Positions 1 to 8,585 of a stretch of 18,473 nucleotides of DNA are shown here, one piece after another; positions within the stretch are counted from its first letter, which is position 1; each line of letters starts with the position of its first letter. A model generated the notes under the pieces. The model made no database searches and was not told where the DNA came from. It saw only the letters and a list, made by a program, of their open reading frames with translations. A program made the position numbers and the translations under genes. This DNA is from Betaproteobacteria bacterium UBA2293 (GTDB taxonomy: Bacteria; Pseudomonadota; Gammaproteobacteria; Burkholderiales; Rhodocyclaceae), in contig DDWF01000257.1 of NCBI GenBank assembly GCA_002345845.1, positions 20,837 through 39,309 on the forward strand, read 5' to 3'.

Positions 1-580
1 CAAACTGCTGCGCTTCCTGCAGGAGCGCGTCGTCGAACGCCTGGGCGGGCGCCAGGAAATCCCGGTCGATGTGCGCATCGTTTGTGCCACCCATCAGGAT
101 CTGAAAACGCTGATCAAGGAAGGGCGTTTCCGCGAGGACCTGTTCTACCGTCTGGCCGAGATCGTCATCAACATCCCGCCGCTGCGCCAGCGCCAGGGCG
201 ATGCCGCCCTGCTCGCCCACGTCTTTGTCCGCCGCTTTGCCAACGAACACAATTGCGGCAGCATGACCCTCACCGAGGATGCAGTACGCGCCATCGAGGC
301 GCATCCGTGGCCGGGCAACGTCCGCGAGCTGGAGAACTGCATCAAGCGGGCGGTCATCATGGCCGACGGTGCCCAGATCAACCGCGAGGACATCGGTCTG
401 GAAAGCGATGCCGAGCAATCTGAATTCATCGACCTGCGCAAGATTCGCGACGACGCCGAACGCAATGCCGTGGTCACCGCCCTCGGCCGCGCCAACGGCA
501 ACGTTGTGCGCGCCGCGGAAATTCTCGGCATCAGCCGGCCAACCCTCTATGACCTGATGCATCGCCTGGGCCTCAAATAA
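1..580 (+). CDS. prsR: PrsR-like sigma-54 response regulator, 3' part
   Basis: This gene enters from outside the window in reading frame 2 and 192 C-terminal residues are visible. They cover the end of the AAA+ sigma-54 activation domain, with FREDLFYRL, PPLRQR and WPGNVRELEN all recognisable, and a Fis-type helix-turn-helix in the last 40 or so residues (GNVVRAAEILGISRPTLYDL). Such proteins bind upstream sites and use ATP hydrolysis to open sigma-54 promoters. The receiver domain would lie upstream and is not seen. The assignment to PrsR (the PEP-CTERM-box regulator of exosortase/EPS loci) rests mainly on prsT starting 24 bp downstream, because the AAA+ part alone fits any NtrC/AtoC-like regulator. 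No terminator separates it from prsT, so the two are probably cotranscribed. Confidence 0.88.
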   Translation, partial: KLLRFLQERVVERLGGRQEIPVDVRIVCATHQDLKTLIKEGRFREDLFYRLAEIVINIPPLRQRQGDAALLAHVFVRRFANEHNCGSMTLTEDAVRAIEAHPWPGNVRELENCIKRAVIMADGAQINREDIGLESDAEQSEFIDLRKIRDDAERNAVVTALGRANGNVVRAAEILGISRPTLYDLMHRLGLK

Positions 581-604
581 CCTCGAAAAGAGAAAGAACG
601 TCAC

Positions 605-3376
605 ATGAAAAAGCCTACCTCCGTCATTTCCACTGTGATTTCAACCGCCCTGCTGGCTGCCTTTCTCGGCGGCTGCGGCGGAGAAGATCCGGCCCAGCTG
701 ATCGCCTCCAGCAAGGAATTTCTGGCCAAGAACGACAACAAGGCCGCGGTCATCCAGTTGAAGAATGCCCTGCAGGCCGACCCCAACTTGGGCGAGGCGC
801 GCTTCCTGCTCGGCAAGGCCCTGCTGGCCAGCGGCGATGGCGCCGGCGCCGAAGTCGAATTGCGCAAGGCCTTCAACCTGAAGTACGCCAACGACGACGT
901 CGTTCCCCTCCTCGCCCAGGCCATGCTGGCCAACGGTCAGGCCAAGAAGGTAACCGATGAGTTCGCGGCTACGGAACTGGGCACCAACCAGGCCAAGGCC
1001 AGCCTGAAAACGGTCCTCAGCACCGCCTGGGCCGTCCAGGGCAAGAACGAACTGGCGAACGACGAATTGGCCAGTGCCCTGGCCGCCCAGGCGGACTACG
1101 CCCCGGCCTTGCTCGCCCAGTCACGGCAGAAGGCGATCACCAACGACCTCCCTGGCGCCCTGGCCATCGTTGACGGCGTACTCGCCACCAACCCCAAGGA
1201 TCATGATGCCCTTCTCCTTGCCGGTTCGCTGCTGGCAGCGAAGGCCGACAGCCAGGGTGCGCTCGACCGCTATCGCCAGGCGGTCGCCGCCAAGCCTGAT
1301 TCCCTGATGGCTCACTCGGCGGTCGTTTCGACCCTGTTCCAGTTGCGCAAGCCGGAAGATGCAGCGCAGCAGATCGAAGCGATGAAGGCAATTGCTCCCA
1401 AGCATCCGCAGACACTTTACCTTTCCGGGCAATCGGCTTATCAGCGCAAGGACTTCAAGGCGGCGCGCGAGATCAGCCAGGAGCTCCTGAAGCTCACCCC
1501 CGACAACGTCAGCGCCCTGCTGCTCGCCGGCGCCAGCGAGTTCCAGCTGCGCTCGTATGTGCAGGCGGAGGCGCACCTGACCAAGCTGCTGCAGAAAAAC
1601 CCCAACATGGCGCTGGGCCGCCGTTTGCTCGTCGCCACCTACCTCCGTTCCGGCCAGGCAAGCAAGGCCATGGCTGCCCTGCAACCAGCGCTTGAACAAA
1701 TCGACAACGATCCCGCTCTGCTCGCCCTGGCGGGCGAAACCTATCTGATGAACGGCGACGCGGACAAATCTGCGGAATTCTTCGCCAAGGCCGCTAAACT
1801 CGACCCGGACAACAAGGGCAAGCAGGTTTCCGTCGCCATTGCCCATCTCGCCCAGGGCAAGAGCGGTGCTCTGACGGAGCTGGAACAGATTGCCAGTACC
1901 GACAGCGGGACCAGCGCCGACCTGGCGCTGATTGCCACCCATCTGAAAGCGGCACAACTCGACAAGGCCCTGAAAGCCATCGACACCCTCGAGAAAAAGC
2001 AACCGGACAATCCGGCAACCCACAACTTGCGTGCCCGGACCTTGCTCGGCAAGAAGGATCTTGCCGGCGCCCGGGCGAGTTTCAACAAGGCTCTGCAACT
2101 CAATCCCACGTTCTTCCCGGCTGCCGCCAGCCTGGCGGCTCTTGACCTGGCCGACAAGAAGCCCGAGGAGGCCCGTAAACGCTTCGAGGCGATACTCGCC
2201 GCCGAGCCCAAGCATGCCCAGGCCCTGCTCGCCACCGCCGAACTGGCGAGCACCACGGGTAGCAAACCGGAAGAGGTCGAAAAACTGATTGGCGACGCTG
2301 TTTTGGCCAATCCGCAAGACATTCCGGCCCGCCTCGCCCTGATCCAGCACCATCTGAAGAACAAGGACAACAAGAAGGCGATGACCGCTGCCAATGATGC
2401 AGCAGCCGCGATTCCGGACCGCCCCGAAATTCTCGACGCCCTCGGCCGTACCCAGCAACTCTCCGGGGATACCAACCAGGCACTGAACACCTACGGCAAA
2501 CTGGCCACCCTGCAGCCTTCTTCACCTTTGGCCCACATGCGTCTGGCGGAGATCCACCTGGCCGAGAAGAACCGCGGCGAGTCAGTCAAGAACCTGCGGA
2601 AGGCTCTGGAGATTCGGCCGGATCTGCTCGATGCCCAACGCGGACTGATCCTCTTCGCCATTGAGGACAAGAAAACGGCTGAAGCCTTGGCCGTTACCCG
2701 TCAGATACAGCAACAACGACCCAAGGAAGCCATTGGCTTCAGTCTCGAAGGTGATGTTCATGCCACCGTCAGATCCTGGCCAGAAGCCATCAAGGCGTAT
2801 CGTGCCGGCCTCAAGCTTCAGCCATCCCCGGAGCTGGCGATCAAGCTTTTCAGCGCCCTGACGGCATCGGGCAACAGTAGCGAAGCCGAACGCTGGGCGG
2901 CAACGTGGATGAAGGACTATCCGAAGGATATCGCCCTGCGCATGCATCAGGGCGATATGGCCACCACGCGCAAGGATTACGCGAGCGCAGCCCAGATTTA
3001 TCGCGCGGCTCTTGAGATTCAGCCAGAGAACCCACTGATTCTCAACAATCTGGCTTGGGCATCCGGCCAGCTAAAGTCGCCAAAGGCGATCGAGTACGCG
3101 GAAAAAGCCCATCGCCTGGCCCCCAATCAGCCCGCCATCATGGATACCCTGGCCATGCTGCTGGCCGAGAAAGGTGATCACGCGCAGGCAATCGAACTAT
3201 TGCGCAAGGCGATGCAGATTGCACCGCAAGCCACGCTGATCCAGCTGAACCTGGCCAAGGTTCTGATCAACAGCGGTCAGAAGGATGCGGCGCGCAAGGA
3301 ACTCGACGAACTGGCCAAGCTGGGTGACAAGTTCCCCGGCCAGGCGGAAGTCGCGCGTCTGCAGAAGGAACTCTGA
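605..3376 (+). CDS. prsT: PEP-CTERM/XrtA system TPR-repeat lipoprotein PrsT
   Basis: A 923-residue protein with a lipoprotein signal peptide: basic MKK, a hydrophobic stretch, then lipobox LGGC with the acylated Cys at residue 24. The remainder is an almost continuous array of TPR helix pairs, with repeated A..L..AL...P signatures such as KAFNLKYAN, KALQLNPTF, KALEIRPDL and KAMQIAPQA. The length and design fit the PrsT family, found next to PrsK/PrsR in exosortase EPS loci. TPR lipoproteins at such loci are thought to act as periplasmic or outer-membrane scaffolds for polysaccharide assembly or export. The molecular role of PrsT is not established as far as I know. The start at 605 is set by the signal peptide; a purine-rich AGAGAAAG lies upstream. 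The sequence is intact and ends 60 bp before the next gene. Confidence 0.9.
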   Translation: MKKPTSVISTVISTALLAAFLGGCGGEDPAQLIASSKEFLAKNDNKAAVIQLKNALQADPNLGEARFLLGKALLASGDGAGAEVELRKAFNLKYANDDVVPLLAQAMLANGQAKKVTDEFAATELGTNQAKASLKTVLSTAWAVQGKNELANDELASALAAQADYAPALLAQSRQKAITNDLPGALAIVDGVLATNPKDHDALLLAGSLLAAKADSQGALDRYRQAVAAKPDSLMAHSAVVSTLFQLRKPEDAAQQIEAMKAIAPKHPQTLYLSGQSAYQRKDFKAAREISQELLKLTPDNVSALLLAGASEFQLRSYVQAEAHLTKLLQKNPNMALGRRLLVATYLRSGQASKAMAALQPALEQIDNDPALLALAGETYLMNGDADKSAEFFAKAAKLDPDNKGKQVSVAIAHLAQGKSGALTELEQIASTDSGTSADLALIATHLKAAQLDKALKAIDTLEKKQPDNPATHNLRARTLLGKKDLAGARASFNKALQLNPTFFPAAASLAALDLADKKPEEARKRFEAILAAEPKHAQALLATAELASTTGSKPEEVEKLIGDAVLANPQDIPARLALIQHHLKNKDNKKAMTAANDAAAAIPDRPEILDALGRTQQLSGDTNQALNTYGKLATLQPSSPLAHMRLAEIHLAEKNRGESVKNLRKALEIRPDLLDAQRGLILFAIEDKKTAEALAVTRQIQQQRPKEAIGFSLEGDVHATVRSWPEAIKAYRAGLKLQPSPELAIKLFSALTASGNSSEAERWAATWMKDYPKDIALRMHQGDMATTRKDYASAAQIYRAALEIQPENPLILNNLAWASGQLKSPKAIEYAEKAHRLAPNQPAIMDTLAMLLAEKGDHAQAIELLRKAMQIAPQATLIQLNLAKVLINSGQKDAARKELDELAKLGDKFPGQAEVARLQKEL

Positions 3377-3436
3377 CCCAGACGCAGCGCCAAATATCAT
3401 ATTCAAAACCATAACGCTCACTCATCAAGGAAAAAC

Positions 3437-4717
3437 ATGACAACCATTGCAGTCGTCGGTCTCGGTTATGTCGGCCTGCCCCTGGCCGTCGAATTCGGCA
3501 AGAAATTCCGCACCATCGGTTTCGATCTGTCGGTAGAGAAAATCGCTTCCTACAAGCAATTCGTCGACCCTACCGGCGAAGTCAGCACAGCCGACCTGAA
3601 GGCCGCCACCCTGCTCGAAATGGGTACCGATCCGGCCGCCCTGAAGGAAGCCGATTTCGTCATCGTCGCCGTGCCGACGCCGGTGGATGATGCCCATCAA
3701 CCCGACTTCAGCCCGCTGGTCGGCTCCTCGAAGTCGGTCGGCCGCAACCTCAAGCAGGGCGCCATCGTCGTCTTCGAATCCACCGTTTATCCCGGTGCCA
3801 CCGAGGAAGTCTGCATTCCGATCATCGAACGCGAATCAGGCAAGACGTGGAAGAAGGACTTCTTTGTCGGCTACTCGCCGGAGCGCATCAATCCGGGTGA
3901 CAAGGAGCGAACGGTCACCAAGATCGTCAAGGTCGTCTCCGGCGACACGCCGGAAACCCTCGCCACCGTCGCCGAGATCTACGGCAGCATCATCACCGCC
4001 GGCGTCTACCCGGCTTCCAACATCAAGGTCGCCGAGGCGGCCAAGGTTATCGAGAACACGCAGCGCGACCTCAACATCGCCCTGATGAACGAACTGGCGA
4101 TCATCTTCGACAAGATCGGTATCGATACGCTGGAAGTGCTGCAGGCAGCCGGCACCAAGTGGAACTTCCTGCCCTTCCGCCCGGGTCTGGTCGGCGGTCA
4201 CTGCATCGGTGTCGACCCCTACTACCTGACCCACAAGGCGCAGAAGCTCGGCTATCACCCCGAGGTGATCCTCGCCGGCCGGCGCATCAACGACGGCATG
4301 GGTAAATTTGTGGCCGAGAAAACGATCAAGCAAATGGTGCGTAATGGCCACCCGGTCAAGGATCAGCCGATCGTCGTGCTTGGTCTGACCTTCAAGGAAG
4401 ACTGCCCGGACCTGCGCAACTCGCGAGTCATCGACGTCATCCGCGAACTGGAATCCTACGGTGCCAAGGTCGTCGTCCATGACCCGGTGGCCGATGCCGC
4501 CGAGGCACATCACGAATACGGCGTTGACCTGGTCGCCTGGGAAGACATCCCGCGCTCGGCAGCCATCGTCGTGGCGGTCAATCACCGCGAATTCAAGAAC
4601 CGGACAACCGCCGATTTCCTGTCTAAACTGAAGGAACACGGTGTCATCACCGATGTCAAAAGCATGCTCGACCCGGCCGCCTTCGCCGAAGCCGGTGTCG
4701 ATCTCTGGCGACTGTAA
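3437..4717 (+). CDS. tviB: TviB/WbpO-type UDP-N-acetylhexosamine 6-dehydrogenase
   Basis: A 426-residue member of the UDP-glucose/GDP-mannose dehydrogenase family. The N-terminal Rossmann motif GLGYVG is at residues 8-13, VPTPVDD at about 79-85, the catalytic Cys256 is in GGHCIGVDPYYL, and the C-terminal GLTFKEDCPDLRNSR is at about 316-330. The enzyme oxidises C6 of a UDP-sugar in two NAD+-dependent steps. The length and the LGLTFKEDCPDLRNS form resemble the TviB/WbpO subgroup (UDP-GlcNAc or UDP-GalNAc to the uronic acid) more than UDP-glucose dehydrogenases. Which hexosamine is used cannot be read from sequence alone; the GalE at the other end of the window makes GalNAc attractive. AAGGA about 6 nt before the ATG sets the start. 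It stands directly behind prsT, as in other exosortase EPS loci. Confidence 0.88.
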   Translation: MTTIAVVGLGYVGLPLAVEFGKKFRTIGFDLSVEKIASYKQFVDPTGEVSTADLKAATLLEMGTDPAALKEADFVIVAVPTPVDDAHQPDFSPLVGSSKSVGRNLKQGAIVVFESTVYPGATEEVCIPIIERESGKTWKKDFFVGYSPERINPGDKERTVTKIVKVVSGDTPETLATVAEIYGSIITAGVYPASNIKVAEAAKVIENTQRDLNIALMNELAIIFDKIGIDTLEVLQAAGTKWNFLPFRPGLVGGHCIGVDPYYLTHKAQKLGYHPEVILAGRRINDGMGKFVAEKTIKQMVRNGHPVKDQPIVVLGLTFKEDCPDLRNSRVIDVIRELESYGAKVVVHDPVADAAEAHHEYGVDLVAWEDIPRSAAIVVAVNHREFKNRTTADFLSKLKEHGVITDVKSMLDPAAFAEAGVDLWRL

Positions 4718-4726
4718 GGAGTTCCG

Positions 4727-5605
4727 ATGAAGCCTCGCCGTCCGGCATTTCGCCCCCTGCCCTGGGTGTTGCTCACCCTGCTGGCAACGGGCGTCTGCAC
4801 CCGGCCGGCGCTGGCTGATCCCGCCAAGGCGAGTGCCCTGCGTGTCGAGGCCGCTCAGTACGAGCACGGCGACGGGGTGAATCGTGACCCCGAGAAGGCG
4901 GTGCAACTATATTGTGAAGCCTCGCGGCTGGGCGATGTCGTTGCCCAGTACAACCTCGGCTGGATGTACGCCAACGGTCGTGGCATTGCCCGCGATGATG
5001 CGACGGCCGCTTGGTTTTTCTCGATGGCGGCCAAACAGGGTGATCCTCTGGCCGAACGCATGCTGCGCCAGGTCGGTGATCCGTCGGTGCAGGCGCCAGC
5101 CTGCCTGTTCGACACCGAGGGCCATGACATCGTCGCCCGGGCGATTCCCGAGCACCGCAAGGTCATGGATCTGGTACGCAAACTGGCGCCCGAGTACGGT
5201 GTCTACCCGCGCCTGGCCATGGCCATCATTCGCGCCGAATCCAATTTCAACCCGGTGGCTGTCTCGCCAAAAAATGCCCAGGGCCTGATGCAATTGATTC
5301 CGGAAACGGCTGAACGCTTCAATGTCCGCAAGCCCTTCGATCCGGAACAGAACATTCGCGGCGGTCTCTCTTATCTGCGCTGGCTGCTCGCCTACTTCAA
5401 GGGCGATGTCGAACTCGTCGCCGCCGCCTACAACGCTGGCGAAGGTGCGGTGAATCGCTACGCGGGAATTCCTCCGTATCCGGAAACCCAGGGTTACGTG
5501 CGACGGATCCGAGAAATTTTCAAGCGCGAGGACCATCCCTTCGACCCTGCCATTACCGAGCCATCGCCTGACCTGCCGAAGATTACCAAGCGCAGGTTGA
5601 TGTGA
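4727..5605 (+). CDS. Periplasmic lytic transglycosylase with Sel1-like repeats
   Basis: A 292-residue exported protein. The signal peptide ends near ALA at residue 30. Residues about 39-106 contain two Sel1-like repeats (QYEHGDGVNRDPEKAVQLY and NLGWMYANGRGIARDDATA). Residues about 145-265 form a Slt/MltC-type goose-lysozyme fold with the catalytic Glu171 in IIRAESNFNP, GLMQLIPETA at 186-195 and AYNAGEGAV at 234-242. It should cleave the MurNAc-GlcNAc bond of peptidoglycan to give 1,6-anhydroMurNAc. The Shine-Dalgarno AAGGA overlaps the tviB stop codon (10 bp between stop and start), so translation is probably coupled. Beside an EPS locus it may open the wall for an export complex; that role is inference. 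It overlaps the following protease gene. Confidence 0.9.
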   Translation: MKPRRPAFRPLPWVLLTLLATGVCTRPALADPAKASALRVEAAQYEHGDGVNRDPEKAVQLYCEASRLGDVVAQYNLGWMYANGRGIARDDATAAWFFSMAAKQGDPLAERMLRQVGDPSVQAPACLFDTEGHDIVARAIPEHRKVMDLVRKLAPEYGVYPRLAMAIIRAESNFNPVAVSPKNAQGLMQLIPETAERFNVRKPFDPEQNIRGGLSYLRWLLAYFKGDVELVAAAYNAGEGAVNRYAGIPPYPETQGYVRRIREIFKREDHPFDPAITEPSPDLPKITKRRLM

Positions 5606-6366
5606 GGTTGCTCAGGCACACTGCCACCTTCGTGCTCAGCACCTGTCTGGCCCTGTCGGCAATGGCCGCCGACATGGTGGACACCATCGCCCGCATCAAG
5701 CCGTCGATCGTCGTCGTCGGCACTTACCAGAAGACCGCCAGTCCACAATTCAACATGCGCGGCACCGGGTTCGTCATCGGTAACGGCAACTTGGTGGCCA
5801 CCAACGCCCATGTCGTGCCCCAGGAAAGCGGCCCGGATGATCCAGCCCTGGTCATCCATGTGCGCACCGGAGCCGGTTCGTCGCAACTGCGTGGCGCCCG
5901 CCTGCTCAGCCGCGATGTCGAGCGCGATCTGGCGGTACTGCGTATCGACGGTTCCCCGCTGCCAGCCCTGCCTCTGCGTGACTCGGATGCCGTCCGCGAA
6001 GGCCAGATGGTCGGTTTCACCGGTTTCCCGATCGGCGGCGCACTGGGTTTTTCGCCGGTCACCCATCGCGGCATGATCGCCTCGATCACGCCTATCGTAC
6101 TGCCCGGCGGTACAGCTCGCCAATTGAATGAAAAGGCGATCCGCCAGATCAAACGTGGCAGCTTCGACATCTTTCAGCTTGATGCAACAGCCTACCCCGG
6201 AAACAGTGGCAGCCCCGTGTTCGATCCGGAGACCGGCGAAGTGATCGGTGTCATCAACATGGTCTTCATCAAGGGCAGCAAGGAATCGGCGCTCAGCCAG
6301 CCGTCCGGAATCAGCTACGCGATCCCGGCGAATTACCTTAGAAGTCTGCTCGATCAGGGACGCTGA
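5602..6366 (+). CDS. Exported trypsin-like serine protease (S1 family, no PDZ)
   Basis: A 254-residue protein beginning with GTG inside the upstream stop region (GTGA overlap, so translationally coupled). The signal peptide covers residues 1-23 and ends AMAAD. A DegP/HtrA-like chymotrypsin fold follows, with His70 in ATNAHVV, Asp109 in ERDLAVLRID and Ser202 in YPGNSGSPVFD. The triad is complete, so it should be an active periplasmic endopeptidase. Unlike DegP or DegS it has no PDZ domain and ends shortly after the fold. The substrate is unknown. Coupling to the lytic transglycosylase suggests the pair work together on the envelope, or that one controls the other's stability. The 3' end overlaps the convergent nucleotidyltransferase gene by 13 bp, leaving no room for a terminator. 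Confidence 0.88.
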   Translation: MRLLRHTATFVLSTCLALSAMAADMVDTIARIKPSIVVVGTYQKTASPQFNMRGTGFVIGNGNLVATNAHVVPQESGPDDPALVIHVRTGAGSSQLRGARLLSRDVERDLAVLRIDGSPLPALPLRDSDAVREGQMVGFTGFPIGGALGFSPVTHRGMIASITPIVLPGGTARQLNEKAIRQIKRGSFDIFQLDATAYPGNSGSPVFDPETGEVIGVINMVFIKGSKESALSQPSGISYAIPANYLRSLLDQGR

Positions 6367-7430
6367 ATATCGGCTGCTGGTTCGGACAGCATACTGACTC
6401 GCAACTTGTGGGCGAGGTGAACCAGAAGCAAGCGTCCCGGCAAGCGCAACGAAACCTCGCGGATCAACAAGACAAGATCGGCGACTACCTGGAACGCCGG
6501 GTGAGTATCCGGATGGCGGGGCTTCACCGCCCGTTCCAGCAGAGCCAGCAGCGCCCCCCGCTGAAGAGGGAGTCGGTTCGCTGGGATTGGGGTGGCAAAG
6601 AAACGATGCACCAGCCACAATGCCTGGCCAAGCATCGTTCCCAGACCGACCTCCTGCGCACGCCGGCCAAGCCGCTCCCAAAAGGCCTCGTCAGAAGCGG
6701 AGAAGTGACGAAGCAGGACATCGAGATCCCACAGGTCGCGCAGGCCGTGCTCGAATTCTCCGTTTAGCAGGAGGTGCGCTATTGAATGGAGCAGCAGATC
6801 TTCATCCTGTAATCGCCACCAACGGCTACCATCGCCAACGGGCCTCGCTTTCGCCAGCATCGCTGCCGAATCGATCGGAATCCGGCAGGTCGGCATGACC
6901 AGCGAATGGTGTAGATCTATCGTCGTTCCACGCTTTAAATGGATCAACGGCGGAATTTCATGCGACCACTCGCGATAGTAGCGTTCGTCGTAAGCTTCAA
7001 TCTGTCCGGTAACCCAGCCAGCCAGCATGAGCTCAGCCTCAACGCTCGCAACCTGCTGATTCGCCACCAGCAAGTCGATATCGCTGAAAATGCGACCATC
7101 GGCAGCTGGCAGACCCAGTGCCACATAGGATGCCCCTTTGAGCAGCAAGACGGGCGTTTCGACACGCGCCAAGGCGGTGGCGATATGTGAGAGCTCCCGC
7201 TGAACATCGTTGCGAAATGCCTCGCCCTGGATCAACGCCGCCTCCAGTTGCGCGCCGGTCCGGGCCGGCAAATCGGGGATCAGCCCAAGCGCCTTGCAGC
7301 GGCTGGCCAGACGAACCAGAAGACCGGCACGCCGGGCCTCTGCCAGCAGCAGGCTGCAGGATTCCGGATCGAATGTCCGGACAACCGTCGGATCGAGCAG
7401 GAAACGAAGCAGCAGCGAACAGTCAGCCAT
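6354..7430 (-). CDS. Nucleotidyltransferase family protein of the HPr-rel-A cassette
   Basis: A 358-residue protein of the uncharacterised nucleotidyltransferase family (NTP_transf_5-like, my recognition by motif). LLLKGASYVALG at about 95-106 followed by FSDIDLLV gives the hG[GS]...DhD signature, with Asp117 and Asp119 as probable metal ligands. Later HLKRGTTIDLHHSLV could supply the third acidic residue. I chose the ATG at 7430 because it overlaps the kinase stop (ATGGCTGA); the ATG at 7469 would add 13 residues that read through the kinase gene and look unlike the fold. Homologues in some lasso-peptide clusters act together with HprK-like kinases. Here it is the last gene of a four-gene coupled cassette. 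The substrate is unknown. Its tail overlaps the convergent protease gene. Confidence 0.8.
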   Translation of the reverse strand: MADCSLLLRFLLDPTVVRTFDPESCSLLLAEARRAGLLVRLASRCKALGLIPDLPARTGAQLEAALIQGEAFRNDVQRELSHIATALARVETPVLLLKGASYVALGLPAADGRIFSDIDLLVANQQVASVEAELMLAGWVTGQIEAYDERYYREWSHEIPPLIHLKRGTTIDLHHSLVMPTCRIPIDSAAMLAKARPVGDGSRWWRLQDEDLLLHSIAHLLLNGEFEHGLRDLWDLDVLLRHFSASDEAFWERLGRRAQEVGLGTMLGQALWLVHRFFATPIPANRLPLQRGALLALLERAVKPRHPDTHPAFQVVADLVLLIREVSLRLPGRLLLVHLAHKLRVSMLSEPAADIQRP

Positions 7431-8334
7431 ACTGGGCCACCAGATCGCGTAGCGCGTCACGTGCTTCATCCAGGGATGAATACTCGAGATCCCAGGCCTC
7501 GGCAGTGGAGACCAGATCGGTCATGCGTGAAAAGCCGGCAGCACCCAGAATCGAATAGTTGAAGGACTGATCTATCAGTCGCATTGCGGCCTGCCCCTGA
7601 GCGACAGCTTCAATACTCAGGGAGTCGCCTTCCCGCCATTTCGGGAATACGATCAGGCGCGGCATGACCGGCTCGGAAGCTTTCGCCACAGCAGAGGCAG
7701 GCGCTGGAACATGGCCAATCGTGCCCTTGTGCGTATCGCGAGCCAATGGGCCGAGGATCACTCCGGGATGACGCGTACGGATGACTTCGATCGAGTGCCT
7801 TTTCAGACTGACCGGCCGCGGACAAGGCTGTAATCTCCCCTCGGCATCGATCAGCGCCAGTTCATCCGATAGCAGACGCCATCCGGAGAGCGCCATTTCT
7901 GCGGCCAATGTACTCTTGCCACTGCCCGAGGTTGCGGAAAGGAGAACGCCTTTCCCAGCCGTTTCAAGAACTGCTGAATGAAGGATCAAAAACTGGTGCG
8001 CGTGGGCGCCAATACTCCAGTTGAAGCCCCATTCAAACAAAGCGTGGGCATGATCCGTGGCCACAGGCAGGAATGGGCGCTCTCCAGACAATTCGAAAAC
8101 CACGTTGTGCCGGATGTAACGTCGGAGTGGATTGGGATGGACGACCCCGATGTCGTAATCAAACTCGCCACCATCGAGAGCACAAGGATGATCGGCATAG
8201 AGGACTTGCAGCGCTGATGCAAATTCCCGGATATCACTTGTCACTTTGACCCGAAAACTCCCCGCATCAAGCCGGAAACGACCGGTGCTCAGACTTTTCC
8301 GAATATCCTGTAGCGACAGTTCCCGAACGATCAA
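7423..8334 (-). CDS. HprK-related kinase A (HPr-rel-A system)
   Basis: A 303-residue protein with the P-loop core of HPr kinase/phosphorylase: LHSAVLE at 118-124, Walker A ATSGSGKST at 134-142, and RLLSDELALID at 153-163, which corresponds to the acidic RLVADD segment of HprK. It lacks the N-terminal HprK regulatory domain, and no HPr or EIIA gene is nearby, so carbon catabolite control is unlikely. A protein or peptide kinase role is inferred from HprK homologues that phosphorylate the precursor in lasso-peptide clusters. The only plausible start is TTG at 8334, placed in a TTGA overlap with the preceding stop; the next in-frame ATG (residue 147) would remove the Walker motif. It matches my memory of the TIGRFAM HprK-related kinase A of exosortase-bearing species. 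Confidence 0.85.
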   Translation of the reverse strand: MIVRELSLQDIRKSLSTGRFRLDAGSFRVKVTSDIREFASALQVLYADHPCALDGGEFDYDIGVVHPNPLRRYIRHNVVFELSGERPFLPVATDHAHALFEWGFNWSIGAHAHQFLILHSAVLETAGKGVLLSATSGSGKSTLAAEMALSGWRLLSDELALIDAEGRLQPCPRPVSLKRHSIEVIRTRHPGVILGPLARDTHKGTIGHVPAPASAVAKASEPVMPRLIVFPKWREGDSLSIEAVAQGQAAMRLIDQSFNYSILGAAGFSRMTDLVSTAEAWDLEYSSLDEARDALRDLVAQYG

Positions 8335-8585
8335 TCTTCAACCAATCCCGAATGGAGAAACATGGAGCGCCAGTGTGCCATAGCCATCATGTCATTACCC
8401 AGGCGCGCTTCCAGGAAATGGCTGCACGATTGCATATCGGGCGGCAACAATACCGTTTCTCCCGACATCCCGTCGAACAGGAACAGCCCGTCCTCCAGAC
8501 GGCGAAACAAAAACCGCGAGTTCAACTCGCGGTCGGTTCCTGAGAGGCCAGTCGAGGTTGACGACTGGGCGTCGGGATCAATCAA
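8331..8585 (-). CDS. PqqD-family (RRE-like) small protein of the HPr-rel-A cassette
   Basis: An 84-residue protein. The segment NSRFLFRRLEDGLFLFDGMSGETVLLPPDMQSCSHFLEARL has the PqqD pattern: three beta strands, a sharp turn and a helix, with the typical phrase 'D..SGE...L......F'. PqqD proteins are RiPP recognition elements that bind a leader or substrate peptide and hand it to a modifying enzyme. The start is TTG at 8585 inside TTGA, overlapping the stop of the Tat-exported protein gene; the next in-frame ATG (MSGETV) would delete half the fold. It lies between a secreted protein and a kinase, so a recognition or chaperone role that links the two is likely but inferred. Confidence 0.75.
   Translation of the reverse strand: MIDPDAQSSTSTGLSGTDRELNSRFLFRRLEDGLFLFDGMSGETVLLPPDMQSCSHFLEARLGNDMMAMAHWRSMFLHSGLVED

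Noticed and set aside
1121..2458. 445-residue open frame antisense to prsT
   Set aside because: No recognisable motifs. Long antisense frames are usual opposite G+C-rich repetitive TPR genes.
3377..3436. Possible promoter between prsT and tviB
   Set aside because: Sixty bases, AT-rich in part, but no pair of -35/-10 or -24/-12 elements that I could support; cotranscription is simpler.
3836..4906. 356-residue open frame antisense to tviB
   Set aside because: Composition rich in Asp/Gly/Arg with no fold pattern; it is a shadow of tviB and the transglycosylase start.
5494..6681. 395-residue minus-strand frame covering the protease
   Set aside because: It crosses the clear serine protease gene and the nucleotidyltransferase 3' end in another frame, without motifs.
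7431..7469. Upstream ATG at 7469 for the nucleotidyltransferase
   Set aside because: It would overlap the kinase gene by 47 bp, has no ribosome site, and adds residues that are the kinase end in another frame. The ATG at 7430 gives a typical short overlap.
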